Below are positions 29,774 through 40,346 of a stretch of DNA of 64,000 bases, in pieces. A program made the translations under genes and the position numbers. Position 1 is the first letter of the stretch, and every line of letters begins with the position of its first letter. The notes under the pieces are model-generated. The model saw only the letters and a program-made list of their open reading frames with translations, was not told the DNA's origin and did no database searches. Origin of the DNA: Rhodoluna limnophila (GTDB lineage Bacteria > Actinomycetota > Actinomycetes > Actinomycetales > Microbacteriaceae); contig CAMAXJ010000003.1 of the NCBI GenBank assembly GCA_945862155.1, positions 1-64,000 of the forward strand. The letters run 5' to 3'.

Positions 29774-31621
29774 GTGTGCGGAATCGTTGGCTACGTAGGA
29801 CCTAAATCAACCCAGGAAGTTCTCTTGGGTGGTTTGCGTCGTCTGGAGTACCGAGGCTACGACTCAGCGGGTATCTCAGTTATCAGTCAAGGCCAGCTAG
29901 CCACTCGCAAAAAAGCCGGAAAGCTCGAAAACCTAGTTGCCGACATCAAAGCTCACCCAATTGCAGATTCAAGAATCGGAATTGGCCATACTCGCTGGGC
30001 GACCCACGGTGCGCCGACCGATCAAAACGCCCACCCACATCTTGGCGGGCAGTCAAGCAAACTTGCCCTAATTCATAACGGCATAATCGAGAACTTCTCG
30101 GAGCTCAAGCAAGAGCTGCTAGATGCTGGAACCTCATTTGCCAGCGAAACTGACTCCGAGGTTGCAGCTCACTTGATTGCTAAAGAGTATGAAGCGTCCA
30201 AAGATTTAGTCTCTGCATTTGGCAAAGTTGTAAACCGCCTACACGGAGCTTTTACCATTCTTGTAATTCACGAAGACTTCCCTGATCTGATTCTTGCGGC
30301 TCGTAAGAACGCACCTCTTGTTATTGGAATCGGTGAAGGAGAAAACTTCCTCGGCTCTGACGTTGCAGCTTTCGTGGAGCACACCAAGAGAGCAATTTCT
30401 GTTGGTCAAGACGAGATTGTAATCCTTCGCCCAAGCGGTGTTGAGATTCAAGGCTTCGATGGTCACAAAGTTGACTCCAAAGAATTCACAATCGATTGGG
30501 ACGCATCCCAAGCATCCAAGGGTGGCTGGCCATCATTTATGGCCAAGGAAATTGCCGATCAACCCCAGGCAGTTGCCGACACTCTAATGGGGCGCATCAA
30601 CTCCGAAGGTATGGTCACACTTCCAGAAATAGATGGACTCGATGCTAAGCAGCTAATGGCAATCGACCGCATTATTGTGGTGGCCTGTGGAACCGCCAGC
30701 TACGCTGGCGAAATTGCCAAGTACGCCATCGAGAAGTGGGCAAAAATTCCTGTGTCGGTTGAGCTTGCTCACGAGTTCCGCTACCGTGACCCGATTCTGA
30801 CCCCAAACACTTTGATTGTTGCCATCAGCCAGTCCGGTGAAACCATGGACACTCTTATGGCCACCCGCTACGCCAAAGAGCAAGGCGCCAAGGTGATGGC
30901 TATCTGTAACACTCAGGGTGCCACTCTGGCTCGCGAATCCGATGCCGTTGTCTACACCCACGCTGGCCCTGAGGTTGCAGTTGCATCTACCAAGGCACTT
31001 ACTGCACAAATGACTGCCGTTTATCTGTTGGCGCTATTTCTTGCAACTGGTCGAAAATCTATGTCAGCGCCGGAACTTTCCCAGCTAGGTAAAGAGCTAC
31101 TCAAACTTCCAGCCAAGGTCACTGAGGTTCTAAGCTCCCTGGAGCAGGTGACTGATCTGGCTAAGAAGATGTCGAAGGCCAAAACTGTTTTGTTCCTCGG
31201 AAGAAACGTTGGGTTCCCGGTTGCGATGGAGGGAGCACTCAAGCTCAAAGAGCTTGCTTACATCCACGCCGAAGGTTTTGCAGCTGGAGAGCTAAAGCAT
31301 GGACCTATTGCTCTAATCGAGCAGGACCAACCGGTGATTGTTATCTTGCCTTCGCCAAGTGACCCACTGCACCCGAAAGTTATCTCGAACATTCAGGAGA
31401 TTAAGGCTCGTGGAGCAACTGTTATTGCAATTGCTGAAGTTGGGGACAAAGAAGCTTCGAAGTATGCCGAGAACGTTTGGTATGTCCCTGCAACCAACTG
31501 GCTGATGGCACCGGTGCTAACCGTTATTCCACTGCAGGTATTTGCCATGGAACTAGCTAACGCCAAGGGCTTGGATGTTGACCAGCCTCGAAACTTGGCT
31601 AAGTCGGTCACGGTCGAGTAA
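29774..31621 (+). CDS. glmS: Glutamine-fructose-6-phosphate aminotransferase (GTG start)
   Basis: MCGIVGYVG; SIS domains; DQPRNLAKSVTVE C-terminus. Confidence 0.98.
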   Translation: MCGIVGYVGPKSTQEVLLGGLRRLEYRGYDSAGISVISQGQLATRKKAGKLENLVADIKAHPIADSRIGIGHTRWATHGAPTDQNAHPHLGGQSSKLALIHNGIIENFSELKQELLDAGTSFASETDSEVAAHLIAKEYEASKDLVSAFGKVVNRLHGAFTILVIHEDFPDLILAARKNAPLVIGIGEGENFLGSDVAAFVEHTKRAISVGQDEIVILRPSGVEIQGFDGHKVDSKEFTIDWDASQASKGGWPSFMAKEIADQPQAVADTLMGRINSEGMVTLPEIDGLDAKQLMAIDRIIVVACGTASYAGEIAKYAIEKWAKIPVSVELAHEFRYRDPILTPNTLIVAISQSGETMDTLMATRYAKEQGAKVMAICNTQGATLARESDAVVYTHAGPEVAVASTKALTAQMTAVYLLALFLATGRKSMSAPELSQLGKELLKLPAKVTEVLSSLEQVTDLAKKMSKAKTVLFLGRNVGFPVAMEGALKLKELAYIHAEGFAAGELKHGPIALIEQDQPVIVILPSPSDPLHPKVISNIQEIKARGATVIAIAEVGDKEASKYAENVWYVPATNWLMAPVLTVIPLQVFAMELANAKGLDVDQPRNLAKSVTVE

Positions 31622-31974
31622 TGATTGTTGGAATCGGGGTCGACCTAGTCGATGTCGCCAGATTCGAAACGGCGATTGCAAACACTCCAAAGCTCAAAGA
31701 CAGACTATTCACCGAAAGTGAAAAATCTCTCAACAGCTATTCTTTGGCAGCGCGCTTTGCAGCTAAAGAAGCCCTGATGAAAGCCGTTGGCAAAGCGCAG
31801 GGCCTGTCCTTTCAGGAAGTGCAAATAGTCAAAGACGAATTTGGAAAGCCCAGCTTTGTGCTTTCTGGCCAGAGCGAACAAACGGTTTCGAGTAAAGGAA
31901 TTGCCAATTTGCACCTGTCGCTGAGCCACGATGGCCAGATGGCAATTGCCTACGTGATTGCTGAGGGTAGCTAA
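31621..31974 (+). CDS. acpS: Holo-[acyl-carrier-protein] synthase
   Basis: GIGVDLVDVARFE; AARFAAKEALMKA. Confidence 0.95.
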   Translation: MIVGIGVDLVDVARFETAIANTPKLKDRLFTESEKSLNSYSLAARFAAKEALMKAVGKAQGLSFQEVQIVKDEFGKPSFVLSGQSEQTVSSKGIANLHLSLSHDGQMAIAYVIAEGS

Positions 31975-33071
31975 TGCGCACTATCTTCGTGGATCTTGAA
32001 GCGATTGCTTCGAATTACAAAACTCTAAAGTCGCTAACCAGCGCCAAGGTAATGGCGATAGTCAAAGCTGACGCCTTCGGACACGGCATCATTGAAGTTT
32101 CAAAAAAGTTGGAGTCCATTGGCGTGGACATGCTTGCAACCGCTGATCTAGAAGAGGCGCATCAAATTCGCGAAGCTGGCATTAAATCTCCAATACTGGC
32201 GTGGCTGCACGGATCAGAAACTGATTTTGCAGCGGCTATCAAAAACGATATTCAAATCGGTCTTTCAACCGTTGCAGGATTAGAAGCTGTGGCAGTTTCT
32301 GCGCGTCAAGTTTCTGGAACAGCCAAAGTGCACCTCAAGGTAGACACCGGTCTTGGTCGAAATGGTGCAGCGCTTAGTGATTGGCCAGAAGTTGTTGCAA
32401 AAGCAGTTGCACTTAAAAACGAAGGCTTAGTTGAACTAGTTGGCGTATTCAGTCACCTTTCGGGAACAAGTGCAAAAGATGATGCGGATCAACTTGCAGT
32501 TTTTGAACAAGCCGTCTCAACTGCAGAAACTCTTGGAGCGCATTTTCAACTAAGGCACCTTGCCGCATCGGCCGCAACTTTGAATCAGAGCCAAGCACAC
32601 CTTGACATGGTGCGGGTGGGTATTGCGCTCTACGGGCTAGATCCAACACCTCACCTAAAGGCTGCCGACTTTGGTCTTGTTCCAGCAATGCGTGTGAGCT
32701 CAGAAGTTGTTTCAGTGAAACAAGTGCCACAAGGTCACGGAGTTAGCTACGGCTACCTTCACAAAACATCTGGCCCCAGCACTTTGGCGCTAGTTCCATT
32801 TGGCTACGCCGAAGGCATGCCTCGAATTGCCACCGGTCGAGCATCAGTTTTGCTAAACGGCAAGCGGTACCCAATTCTTGCCCGAATCGCCATGGACCAG
32901 TTCATTTTGGATGTTGGAAACGACCAGGTCAAAGTGGGCGACGAGGTGGTCATCTTTGGCAACGGGGCCAAGGGGGAGCCAACCGCTGAGGAGCTGGCAT
33001 TAGCCGCCGAGACCATTAACTACGAGATTGTCACTCGAATTGGCGGACGGGCAAAGCGGGTATTCAAGTGA
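31974..33071 (+). CDS. alr: Alanine racemase
   Basis: VMAIVKADAFGHG; RVGIALYGLDP. Confidence 0.96.
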   Translation: MRTIFVDLEAIASNYKTLKSLTSAKVMAIVKADAFGHGIIEVSKKLESIGVDMLATADLEEAHQIREAGIKSPILAWLHGSETDFAAAIKNDIQIGLSTVAGLEAVAVSARQVSGTAKVHLKVDTGLGRNGAALSDWPEVVAKAVALKNEGLVELVGVFSHLSGTSAKDDADQLAVFEQAVSTAETLGAHFQLRHLAASAATLNQSQAHLDMVRVGIALYGLDPTPHLKAADFGLVPAMRVSSEVVSVKQVPQGHGVSYGYLHKTSGPSTLALVPFGYAEGMPRIATGRASVLLNGKRYPILARIAMDQFILDVGNDQVKVGDEVVIFGNGAKGEPTAEELALAAETINYEIVTRIGGRAKRVFK

Positions 33072-33544
33072 GCGGCGAAACCGCCCCACTAGTAATTCTC
33101 ATCCCAACCGAGGACCAGATGCACGAAATTGGACTTCGCCTTGGATCTTTGCTTATTGCAGGGGATGTACTTTCCCTCAATGGTCCGCTGGGAGCAGGAA
33201 AGACCACTTTGACTCGAGGAATCGGCGAAGGGGTCATGGCTGAGGGAAATGTCTCCTCGCCGACTTTTTTGATTGCGCGTACTCACTCGACTAAATCTGG
33301 AATTGCATTTCATCACATCGACGCCTATCGTTTGTCGTCGGCTGCTGAATTAGATGATTTAGATATTGACTATGCCGGAAGCATCTCGGTGATTGAATGG
33401 GGAAGTGGCTTTGCTGAGGGCCTAAGTGATTCACTCCTTACGATAAACATCGAGGGCGATCTGGAAACTGATCTTCGCACCATGAGCATCACAGGTTCTG
33501 GAAGATTTGCAAATCCATCGGAATTTTTGGGGCAGAGTAAATGA
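33068..33544 (+). CDS. tsaE: tRNA threonylcarbamoyladenosine biosynthesis protein TsaE
   Basis: LNGPLGAGKTTLTRGIGEG; SPTFLIARTH. Confidence 0.95.
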   Translation: MSGETAPLVILIPTEDQMHEIGLRLGSLLIAGDVLSLNGPLGAGKTTLTRGIGEGVMAEGNVSSPTFLIARTHSTKSGIAFHHIDAYRLSSAAELDDLDIDYAGSISVIEWGSGFAEGLSDSLLTINIEGDLETDLRTMSITGSGRFANPSEFLGQSK

Positions 33545-34170
33545 CTCAGGTTCTACTGGCTATTGACACAAGCGCTGGAACCGCAGTTGCGGTTTTAGTC
33601 GATGGGGTAGTTAAGAGCGAATCCTACGATGCTAATTCCATGCAGCACGCTGAGCAAATTGGAATTCAAATTCAAAAAGGTCTCGAAGCTGCAAAGAAAA
33701 AATCCGCCGAAGTGACAGTAGTTGCGGTTGGGGTTGGGCCGGGACCTTTCACGGGTCTTCGAGTTGGAATTGCTGCAGCCAAGATGTTTGCCGAAGGGAT
33801 TTCTGCACCACTTATTGGTGTTGGCTCTTTGGATGCAATTGTGTTTGCGCAATCACTTATAGAGCCAACTTTGGTTTTGACCGACGCCAGACGATCCGAA
33901 GTTTTCTTTGGTCTTTATCAGGGCAAAACCGCAGCGGGTGTTCCAAAGTCTCTGATTGGCCCAGGGGTAAAAAAGCAGGCTGAGCTAGAAGCGCAGCTGC
34001 AGACAGCAGGGCATAACTACCTACTGGCCAACAGCCAGGTGAGTGCCGCAAACCTGGGTCTTCTGGCCTTGGCCCAGCTGGCAGAGGGCACCGCAAACAC
34101 TTCGGTGGTTGCCAACTACCTGCGTGCCCCAGATGCTGTGCCTTCCAAGGGTAAAAAGGTAAGCGGATGA
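33541..34170 (+). CDS. tsaB: tRNA threonylcarbamoyladenosine biosynthesis protein TsaB
   Basis: [27 protein letters not shown]. Confidence 0.94.
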   Translation: MTQVLLAIDTSAGTAVAVLVDGVVKSESYDANSMQHAEQIGIQIQKGLEAAKKKSAEVTVVAVGVGPGPFTGLRVGIAAAKMFAEGISAPLIGVGSLDAIVFAQSLIEPTLVLTDARRSEVFFGLYQGKTAAGVPKSLIGPGVKKQAELEAQLQTAGHNYLLANSQVSAANLGLLALAQLAEGTANTSVVANYLRAPDAVPSKGKKVSG

Positions 34171-35654
34171 GCCATCAGCTGCGCCTAGCCACCGAGGCCG
34201 ATTTGGCGGCGATTATGGAGCTTGAGAATGTCAGCTTTGGCAACGATTCCTGGTCAAGACCTACGATGCGGGCCGAGCTTATGGCCCCGCATACCACTTA
34301 CCTGGTTGCCCACCAAGACGAGAAAATCGTTGGCTACGCCGGATTGAGCAAGGTTGCCAGTTCGTCGTCGGCGGATATTCAAACCATCTCGGTGCGTGAT
34401 TCTCATCGCCGAGCGGGAATTGGTCGAGAACTGATGCAAATGCTCATCGAGCAAGCTTCCAAGCTTTCAGCGACGGAGATTTATCTGGAAGTTCGCGAAG
34501 ATAAGCCAGCTCCGCGGAAACTTTACGAGCAGCTGGGTTTTGAAAGAATTGATAGACGCGAGAACTACTACCAACCCGATGGTGTTGCCGCGATTGTGAT
34601 GCGACTAGCAATATCGACTACTGCTAAAAGCGAACCAGTTGTTTTAGGAATTGAAACAAGTTGTGATGAAACCGGAATTGGAATTGTCCGAGGTACAACA
34701 CTGCTTGCTAATGTAATTTCTTCGTCGATGGATCAGCACGCCAGATTTGGAGGTGTGGTCCCAGAAATTGCGGCCCGGGCGCATCTTGAAGCCCTTGAAG
34801 CAACATTACAAAAGGCACTACAAGATGCTGGAATTACAATCAAAGACATTGATGCAGTCGCAGTCACGAATGGACCAGGCCTTGCAGGCGCCCTGATGGT
34901 TGGAGTTGGTGCAGCCAAGGCACTTGCCGTAGCAATTGATAAACCAATCTATGCGGTGAATCATTTGGTAGCTCACGTTGCAGTTGATGTCTTAGAACGG
35001 GGGAAATTAGAAACTCCAACGGTTGCTCTATTGGTAAGTGGTGGCCATACCTCTTTGCTTTTGGTTCGAGATCTACTAAACGATGTTGAGCTGCTGGGAG
35101 AAACAATTGATGATGCAGCTGGCGAAGCCTTCGACAAGATTGCACGAGTGCTTGGGCTTAGCTATCCTGGCGGACCAGAAATTGACAAGGTTGCCAAAAA
35201 CGGCGATGCCAAAGCCATCAGGTTTCCAAGAGGACTTACCTTGCCTAAAGATCAGGAAAAGCACCTCTATAACTTCAGCTTTTCGGGTCTAAAAACCGCG
35301 GTTGCCAGACACGTGGAACTTGCCGAGTCCAAGGGCGAGCAGGTCTCAATTGCCGATGTTGCAGCTTCATTTCGGGAGGCAGTGGTCGATGTCCTGGTGA
35401 CCAAGGCAATCAATGCTTGCCAAGATAATGGCGTCCCAAGGCTGATCCTGGGCGGTGGGGTTATCGCCAACTCAAGGCTTCGAGATGTGGCAGAAGCCAG
35501 ATGCCAAGAAGCCGGTATTGAGCTCCGGATCCCCGTGCTTAGCCTATGCACCGATAACGGAGCGATGATTGCATCCCTTGCAGCTCAGAAGATTATGGCT
35601 GGGATGGAACCGAGCAAGTTGGATTTCGGAGTTTACTCAACCCTTCCGGTCTAG
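34167..35654 (+). CDS. Fusion of RimI-type N-acetyltransferase and TsaD
   Basis: N-term GNAT ([14 protein letters not shown]) ~150 aa, then [16 protein letters not shown] ... HLVAHVA ... TsaD, single uninterrupted ORF. Confidence 0.95.
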   Translation: MSHQLRLATEADLAAIMELENVSFGNDSWSRPTMRAELMAPHTTYLVAHQDEKIVGYAGLSKVASSSSADIQTISVRDSHRRAGIGRELMQMLIEQASKLSATEIYLEVREDKPAPRKLYEQLGFERIDRRENYYQPDGVAAIVMRLAISTTAKSEPVVLGIETSCDETGIGIVRGTTLLANVISSSMDQHARFGGVVPEIAARAHLEALEATLQKALQDAGITIKDIDAVAVTNGPGLAGALMVGVGAAKALAVAIDKPIYAVNHLVAHVAVDVLERGKLETPTVALLVSGGHTSLLLVRDLLNDVELLGETIDDAAGEAFDKIARVLGLSYPGGPEIDKVAKNGDAKAIRFPRGLTLPKDQEKHLYNFSFSGLKTAVARHVELAESKGEQVSIADVAASFREAVVDVLVTKAINACQDNGVPRLILGGGVIANSRLRDVAEARCQEAGIELRIPVLSLCTDNGAMIASLAAQKIMAGMEPSKLDFGVYSTLPV

Positions 35655-36262
35655 CCTCTTAGCGGCAGGGCAATACCGATGGCAATAAAGATGCCGCCAA
35701 ATACACGGTTCACTTTCTTTCCAAACTTGGCCAAAAATGGCTTGATCCTATTTGCTGCAGAAGCAACCGCCAACTCATACAAAAACTCAATCACAACAAA
35801 CGTCATTGCCATCCAAACAAACTGAGTGAGCAGTGAAATGTTCGGGTCAATAAATTGCGGCAAGAAAGCTACAAAAAATAAAATACCCTTCGGGTTGGTA
35901 AGGGCCGCAAGCAGCCCCTGTCGAAATAGCAAAAAGCCAGAAACATCTTTGGGCACGGCCGTTTTAGTCTCTCCGATTGAAGGAGATCTCCAGACTTGGA
36001 TACCCAACCAAATCAAATAAGCTCCTCCAACATATTTCATCACAATCAATAATTGCGCCGAAGCTGCAAGCAGCGCTCCGATTCCAAAAAGGGATAGTCC
36101 GATAACTGTTGCAAACCCAACTGAGCCACCAACAATAGTCGCGATGGTTTTCCTAGTTCCGTATATGGCACCGTGGGTCAGCGCAAGTAATCCATTTGGT
36201 CCAGGAGTAAAGGTAAGTCCAAGAACCGCTAGAAAGTAGATTAGCCAGTTGGATAATTCCAT
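35651..36262 (-). CDS. LysE/RhtB family transporter
   Basis: [21 protein letters not shown]; hydrophobic segments. Confidence 0.85.
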   Translation of the reverse strand: MELSNWLIYFLAVLGLTFTPGPNGLLALTHGAIYGTRKTIATIVGGSVGFATVIGLSLFGIGALLAASAQLLIVMKYVGGAYLIWLGIQVWRSPSIGETKTAVPKDVSGFLLFRQGLLAALTNPKGILFFVAFLPQFIDPNISLLTQFVWMAMTFVVIEFLYELAVASAANRIKPFLAKFGKKVNRVFGGIFIAIGIALPLRG

Positions 36263-36265
36263 GAG

Positions 36266-37891
36266 TTATCTGTTTGCAATTTCCCGCAGGGCGGTTGCCC
36301 TGGCAGCTTCGGCTGTGGTTTCCTTCAAGACAGCGTTCGCAACTTCTTTGGCGTCAGCAAGTGATAGCGAAGAAAGAGCGTTGTGAACTGCGGTGACCTG
36401 AGATTTTGAAACGCTGACCGAATCCATTCCGAGCCCGGCAAGCACCACAGCGAAGGCAGGATCGGAAGCACTTTCGCCACAGACCCCTGACGAAATTCCG
36501 GCTGCCTTGGCACCGGATGCAATTCGGGCCAGGGATTTGATAAGTGCTGGCTGCCAGTGGTTTAGTAGTGCCCCCAGCGAAGGGTTCATTCGATCGGCAG
36601 CGAACAGGTACTGGGAAAGGTCATTTGTTCCAACAGAGACAAAGTCGATGACCCCACCAAGCTGATCAACAATTAGTGCAATCGATGGGGTTTCGACCAT
36701 GATGCCGACTTTGTACCCGCCAATTGAGCGGGCTAGATCGGCAAAAGCTTTGGCTTCTTCAGCGGTAGCAATCATCGGGGCCATGACCCAAACCTCGCGG
36801 CCGGAGGCCACTCTGGCGCTTTCTAGGGCTTTGAGCTGGCTTTCAATAAAGTCCCTGTGGTCAACAATTAGGCGGTATCCGCGCACTCCAAGCGAGGGGT
36901 TCTCCTCCTCAGGCATGTTCAGGAAAGGAACCGGTTTGTCGCTGCCGGCATCGATGGTTCTAACCACAATCGGGCCCTCGGGGGCAGCTTTTAGGATCTC
37001 GGTGTAGCTAGCAACCTGCTGCTCAAGCGACGGCTGGGTCTTAGCTGAAAGGTACAAAAGTTCGGTGCGAAATAGGCCAACTCCGTTGGCCCTGGTTTCG
37101 CGAGCCGCCTTGGCATCTTCTAGTGTTCCGATGTTGGCGCGAACAGGAACCAACGGTTCGGAGTTGATGGCCACAAACTCAAGTGACTTGGTGGCAAGAG
37201 ATTCATCGTCGCTGACCAAAACTCGATCGCCCACTGGGTCAACCAAAACCCGGTCGCCAGTTTCTAGAGAAGCTGCATCGGGGCATGAAACTACAGCCGC
37301 AATTGACTTTGATCGGCAGATGATTGCGGTGTGAGAAGTTGGGCCACCCTTGAGTGTAATGACGCCAACTACGGCGTCAGTAAATTGTGCGGTATCAGCA
37401 GGAGAAAAATCCTCACCGACTAAAACGATTCTTCCTTTTTCAGGAATAGACAGAGCCATTTCAATTCCGGCAATTCTTGCTTGGACTCTTTTGGAAAGAT
37501 CTTGGAAATCCGCTACTCGCTCCTCGAATGTTGGATCGCCCCCAAGAAGTTCTGCAAACTCATCGACAGCTTTACCGATTGCCGCAGCAGCACCCCAGCC
37601 AACGTCAATGTTTGCAGTCGCAACTTCCATTAGCTCTTCGTCTTCGATAAGTGTCTTTAGTGCTTCGAAAATTTCTGCCGAAGTTCCGCCAGCTTTTTGC
37701 CCAAGCTCATCGAGGTTTTTGCTTACAAAGTCAATCGCTGATTTCAGTTCTGAGATCTCTTCGTCTATTGATTTTGTGGAGCGGGTCCATTCTGGAAGCG
37801 GTTTGGATTGCTTGACAATTAGTACATCACCTACGGCGGAAACTAATCCGACCCCGAGACCTTTGAGAATTGCGCCTGGCTGCGAAGGCAA
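36266..37891 (-). CDS. ptsI: PTS enzyme I (phosphoenolpyruvate-protein phosphotransferase)
   Basis: LKGGPTSHTAIICRS active-site His; GVGLFRTELLYL; TTG start. Confidence 0.95.
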   Translation of the reverse strand: MPSQPGAILKGLGVGLVSAVGDVLIVKQSKPLPEWTRSTKSIDEEISELKSAIDFVSKNLDELGQKAGGTSAEIFEALKTLIEDEELMEVATANIDVGWGAAAAIGKAVDEFAELLGGDPTFEERVADFQDLSKRVQARIAGIEMALSIPEKGRIVLVGEDFSPADTAQFTDAVVGVITLKGGPTSHTAIICRSKSIAAVVSCPDAASLETGDRVLVDPVGDRVLVSDDESLATKSLEFVAINSEPLVPVRANIGTLEDAKAARETRANGVGLFRTELLYLSAKTQPSLEQQVASYTEILKAAPEGPIVVRTIDAGSDKPVPFLNMPEEENPSLGVRGYRLIVDHRDFIESQLKALESARVASGREVWVMAPMIATAEEAKAFADLARSIGGYKVGIMVETPSIALIVDQLGGVIDFVSVGTNDLSQYLFAADRMNPSLGALLNHWQPALIKSLARIASGAKAAGISSGVCGESASDPAFAVVLAGLGMDSVSVSKSQVTAVHNALSSLSLADAKEVANAVLKETTAEAARATALREIANR

Positions 37892-37892
37892 C

Positions 37893-38180
37893 TTAGTCGG
37901 CCTTTAGAAATTCTTGAATTTGAGCTATCAGGCTATCGGCCAATGCTTGGTCAGCAGTTGGAATCTCAACGGTCAGGGTTTCACCGGCTGAGATCTTCAG
38001 AGCCATCAGGCGAAGGGCTGAATTAGCCTTAGCAAACTCCTGGCCGGTCCTGCCAATTGTTATTTCAAGGCCGGATTCTTTGACCAGCTTTACTATCTGG
38101 CTGGCAGGGCGAGCGTGAAGACCGATTGGGTCTAAAACTTGAACTTTGCCTTGAATCACAGACAAACGCTTCTCCTGCAA
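37893..38180 (-). CDS. ptsH: PTS phosphocarrier protein HPr
   Basis: GLHARPASQIVKLVKE. Confidence 0.94.
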   Translation of the reverse strand: MQEKRLSVIQGKVQVLDPIGLHARPASQIVKLVKESGLEITIGRTGQEFAKANSALRLMALKISAGETLTVEIPTADQALADSLIAQIQEFLKAD

Positions 38181-38342
38181 CTTGATTGGGGTCTTGAAGC
38201 TCTAATTATGCTGGTTTTCCTGAGCTTCCGCCCAAAGCTTGGCTCCCATGCTTTCACAGCTAGCTAACAGGCCCAGCTCACTGTTTACACAGCTGACCAT
38301 GGTCAACTGAAGCTAGGAAATTCCAATAAGAAGGAGCCAAAA

Positions 38343-38651
38343 ATGGCAGATACCAAGAGCAAGAAGTTTGATTTCACCTCTCTCAGCACCCTGGCAGTTG
38401 TTTCAATTGCCTCGGCCCTGACTTCAATCGGAGCAGTTGCCGCCATCATTACAGGTCACGTGGCTCTGACTCAGATCAAAAAATCTGGGGAATCAGGTCG
38501 TGGGCTAGCTCTAGCTGGAACCATCATCGGCTACGTCACTATCGCCCTTTGGGTTCTTGGAAGCATTGCATTCGCGGTTGCCGGAGCGTACCTAAGGGGT
38601 AGCTATGGCATGGATGGCATGGGTATGCACCGCATGGGTTGGAACGACTAA
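38343..38651 (+). CDS. DUF4190-like small membrane protein with Met-rich C-terminus
   Basis: ITGHVALTQIKKSGESGRGLALAGTIIGYV; YGMDGMGMHRMGW. Confidence 0.65.
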   Translation: MADTKSKKFDFTSLSTLAVVSIASALTSIGAVAAIITGHVALTQIKKSGESGRGLALAGTIIGYVTIALWVLGSIAFAVAGAYLRGSYGMDGMGMHRMGWND

Positions 38652-38657
38652 AAACGT

Positions 38658-39860
38658 TTAGTTGCTAATAGGTTGAGCAACTAGCACTCGGTGGGCGTCG
38701 CCCACTCTGGTAACAATCAGAGTGGCGGCGCCTTCCCCTTTGGGGGCTAATTGCTTACGCAGCTCTTCGGGGGAAATGTCACTGCCGCGTTTTTTGATTT
38801 CAAGAATGCCGATGTTGTTTTCGCGAACGTAAGCCTTGAGCTTTTTGCGATCAAAGACCAGGTTGTCGATTACTTTGTAGCCCTTGAGCCAAGGGGACCA
38901 AATCAAATCGTTCGAGCTCAGGTAAGCAATATCAGGTGCAATCAGTGTCAGCCCCAAAGTTGCTGCAAAATCTGAAATCAGTCTTGATCGAATCAGAGAA
39001 TTATCAGGCTCGTAAACGTAAGCACCTAGCTCACCCAATTCTGCATTTGGACTATCGATTTTTGCTGATGTGATCTCGTGTTGTCCGCCTGAATCCAACA
39101 AAAGTGCAGAACGTGCGATGTTTTCACGCGCTAGTTTTCCAAACCACAAACTCATTTCAACTAGATCGCCTTCAACTGACACCCACTGCGCCTCAGCGAC
39201 TTCTGGGATTTGTTTTCTGTCGTGACCAGGTCCCAGTTTGATCCCCGTGGGTTTGGTTTTTGCTTGCTCGATGCAGAAGTTGTAGTTAGGGGAATAGTTG
39301 GCAGGGTCAAAGTGCCGTTGCGTGCTGGATTTTTTGGCTCCATGAAGCTCTCGCCTTGCCGGGTCAAAGAACAAGGCTTCAAATTTAGATAAATCAAGTT
39401 GCTCAACGTTGGCAATTTCAACTCTGGCATTTTCAAATGGAGCCAAGTTGTAAGTTGCAACGGCGGCTGTGACCTCATCTAACTCGAAGGCGTGCACGTC
39501 TAACCCCAACGAAGCCATGGCCATCGACTCCGCCCCAATGCCACAGCCAAGGTCGGCAACTTGGGCTATGCCGGCTGACCTAAAGCGCCCTGCGTGCAAA
39601 GCGGCGACTTTCAGCCTGGAGGCTTGCTCTAAACCAGCTTCGGTAAAGAGCATTTGGGCGGCAAATTCTCCGAATTTGGACTGGCCCCGCTTGCGTAATT
39701 TGGCTTGGGTTAGAACCGCTGCCACAGTGGCTGGGTCGTGGCCATCAGATCGGAGCTTTTTCACCAGGGCCAAAACATCGGTAGTGGAGGAGTAGTCAAT
39801 CTGGGCCAAAAGTGCCTGGCCGGCAGTGCCGGCAAGCCTTACAAAGTCCTCGCGCTCCAT
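38658..39860 (-). CDS. Class I SAM-dependent methyltransferase (THUMP-like C-terminal region)
   Basis: VADLGCGIGAESMAMASLG; ALFFDPARRE. Confidence 0.75.
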   Translation of the reverse strand: MEREDFVRLAGTAGQALLAQIDYSSTTDVLALVKKLRSDGHDPATVAAVLTQAKLRKRGQSKFGEFAAQMLFTEAGLEQASRLKVAALHAGRFRSAGIAQVADLGCGIGAESMAMASLGLDVHAFELDEVTAAVATYNLAPFENARVEIANVEQLDLSKFEALFFDPARRELHGAKKSSTQRHFDPANYSPNYNFCIEQAKTKPTGIKLGPGHDRKQIPEVAEAQWVSVEGDLVEMSLWFGKLARENIARSALLLDSGGQHEITSAKIDSPNAELGELGAYVYEPDNSLIRSRLISDFAATLGLTLIAPDIAYLSSNDLIWSPWLKGYKVIDNLVFDRKKLKAYVRENNIGILEIKKRGSDISPEELRKQLAPKGEGAATLIVTRVGDAHRVLVAQPISN

Positions 39861-39886
39861 TGTTAGAGGCTACCAACCAGGGCCCC

Positions 39887-39916
39887 TTGGCTAGAGGCCG
39901 CAGGCCGTGCTAATGT
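39887..39916 (+). promoter_or_regulatory. Putative groES promoter (TTGGCT-18-TAATGT, extended TGC)
   Basis: Hexamers upstream of and abutting CIRCE. Confidence 0.5.
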
Positions 39917-39921
39917 TCTAG

Positions 39922-39948
39922 TTAGCACTCTCACCTCGAGATTGCTAA
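39922..39948 (+). promoter_or_regulatory. CIRCE element (HrcA operator)
   Basis: TTAGCACTC-N9-GATTGCTAA; one mismatch from TTAGCACTC-N9-GAGTGCTAA. Confidence 0.9.
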
Positions 39949-39980
39949 TCATCCAAAACTTATATAAAGAAGAGGTCATA

Positions 39981-40280
39981 ATGTCGGTTTCAATCAAGCC
40001 GCTTGAAGATCGTATTGTTGTCCGTCCAATGGCTGCCGAGCAGGTCACATCCTCAGGTCTTGTAATTCCTGACACCGCTCAGGAGAAGCCTCAGGAGGCA
40101 GAGGTTATCGCTGTTGGCCCAGGTCGCGTTGACGACAAAGGAACCCGTATCCCGGTTGACGTATCAGTTGGCGACATGGTTATCTTCTCGAAGTATGGCG
40201 GCACCGAGCTCAAGTACAACGGCGAAGAGTACCTAGTACTTTCAGCTCGCGATGTACTAGCTATCGTCACCAAGAAATAA
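39981..40280 (+). CDS. groES: Co-chaperonin GroES
   Basis: [38 protein letters not shown]; start trimmed from ORF 39942. Confidence 0.97.
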   Translation: MSVSIKPLEDRIVVRPMAAEQVTSSGLVIPDTAQEKPQEAEVIAVGPGRVDDKGTRIPVDVSVGDMVIFSKYGGTELKYNGEEYLVLSARDVLAIVTKK

Positions 40281-40290
40281 ACATCTTTCA

Positions 40291-40322
40291 AAACCCCCAA
40301 GCCCTTTCGGGTTTGGGGGTTT
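40291..40322 (+). terminator. Rho-independent terminator after groES
   Basis: aaacccccaagccctttcgggtttgggggttt. Confidence 0.85.
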
Positions 40323-40346
40323 AGCTTTAAGCCCTAGATTGGGTTT

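Noticed and set aside
37350-37907. 185 aa + strand ORF opposite ptsI
   Set aside because: Low-complexity Ser/Thr-rich antisense translation of a conserved gene.
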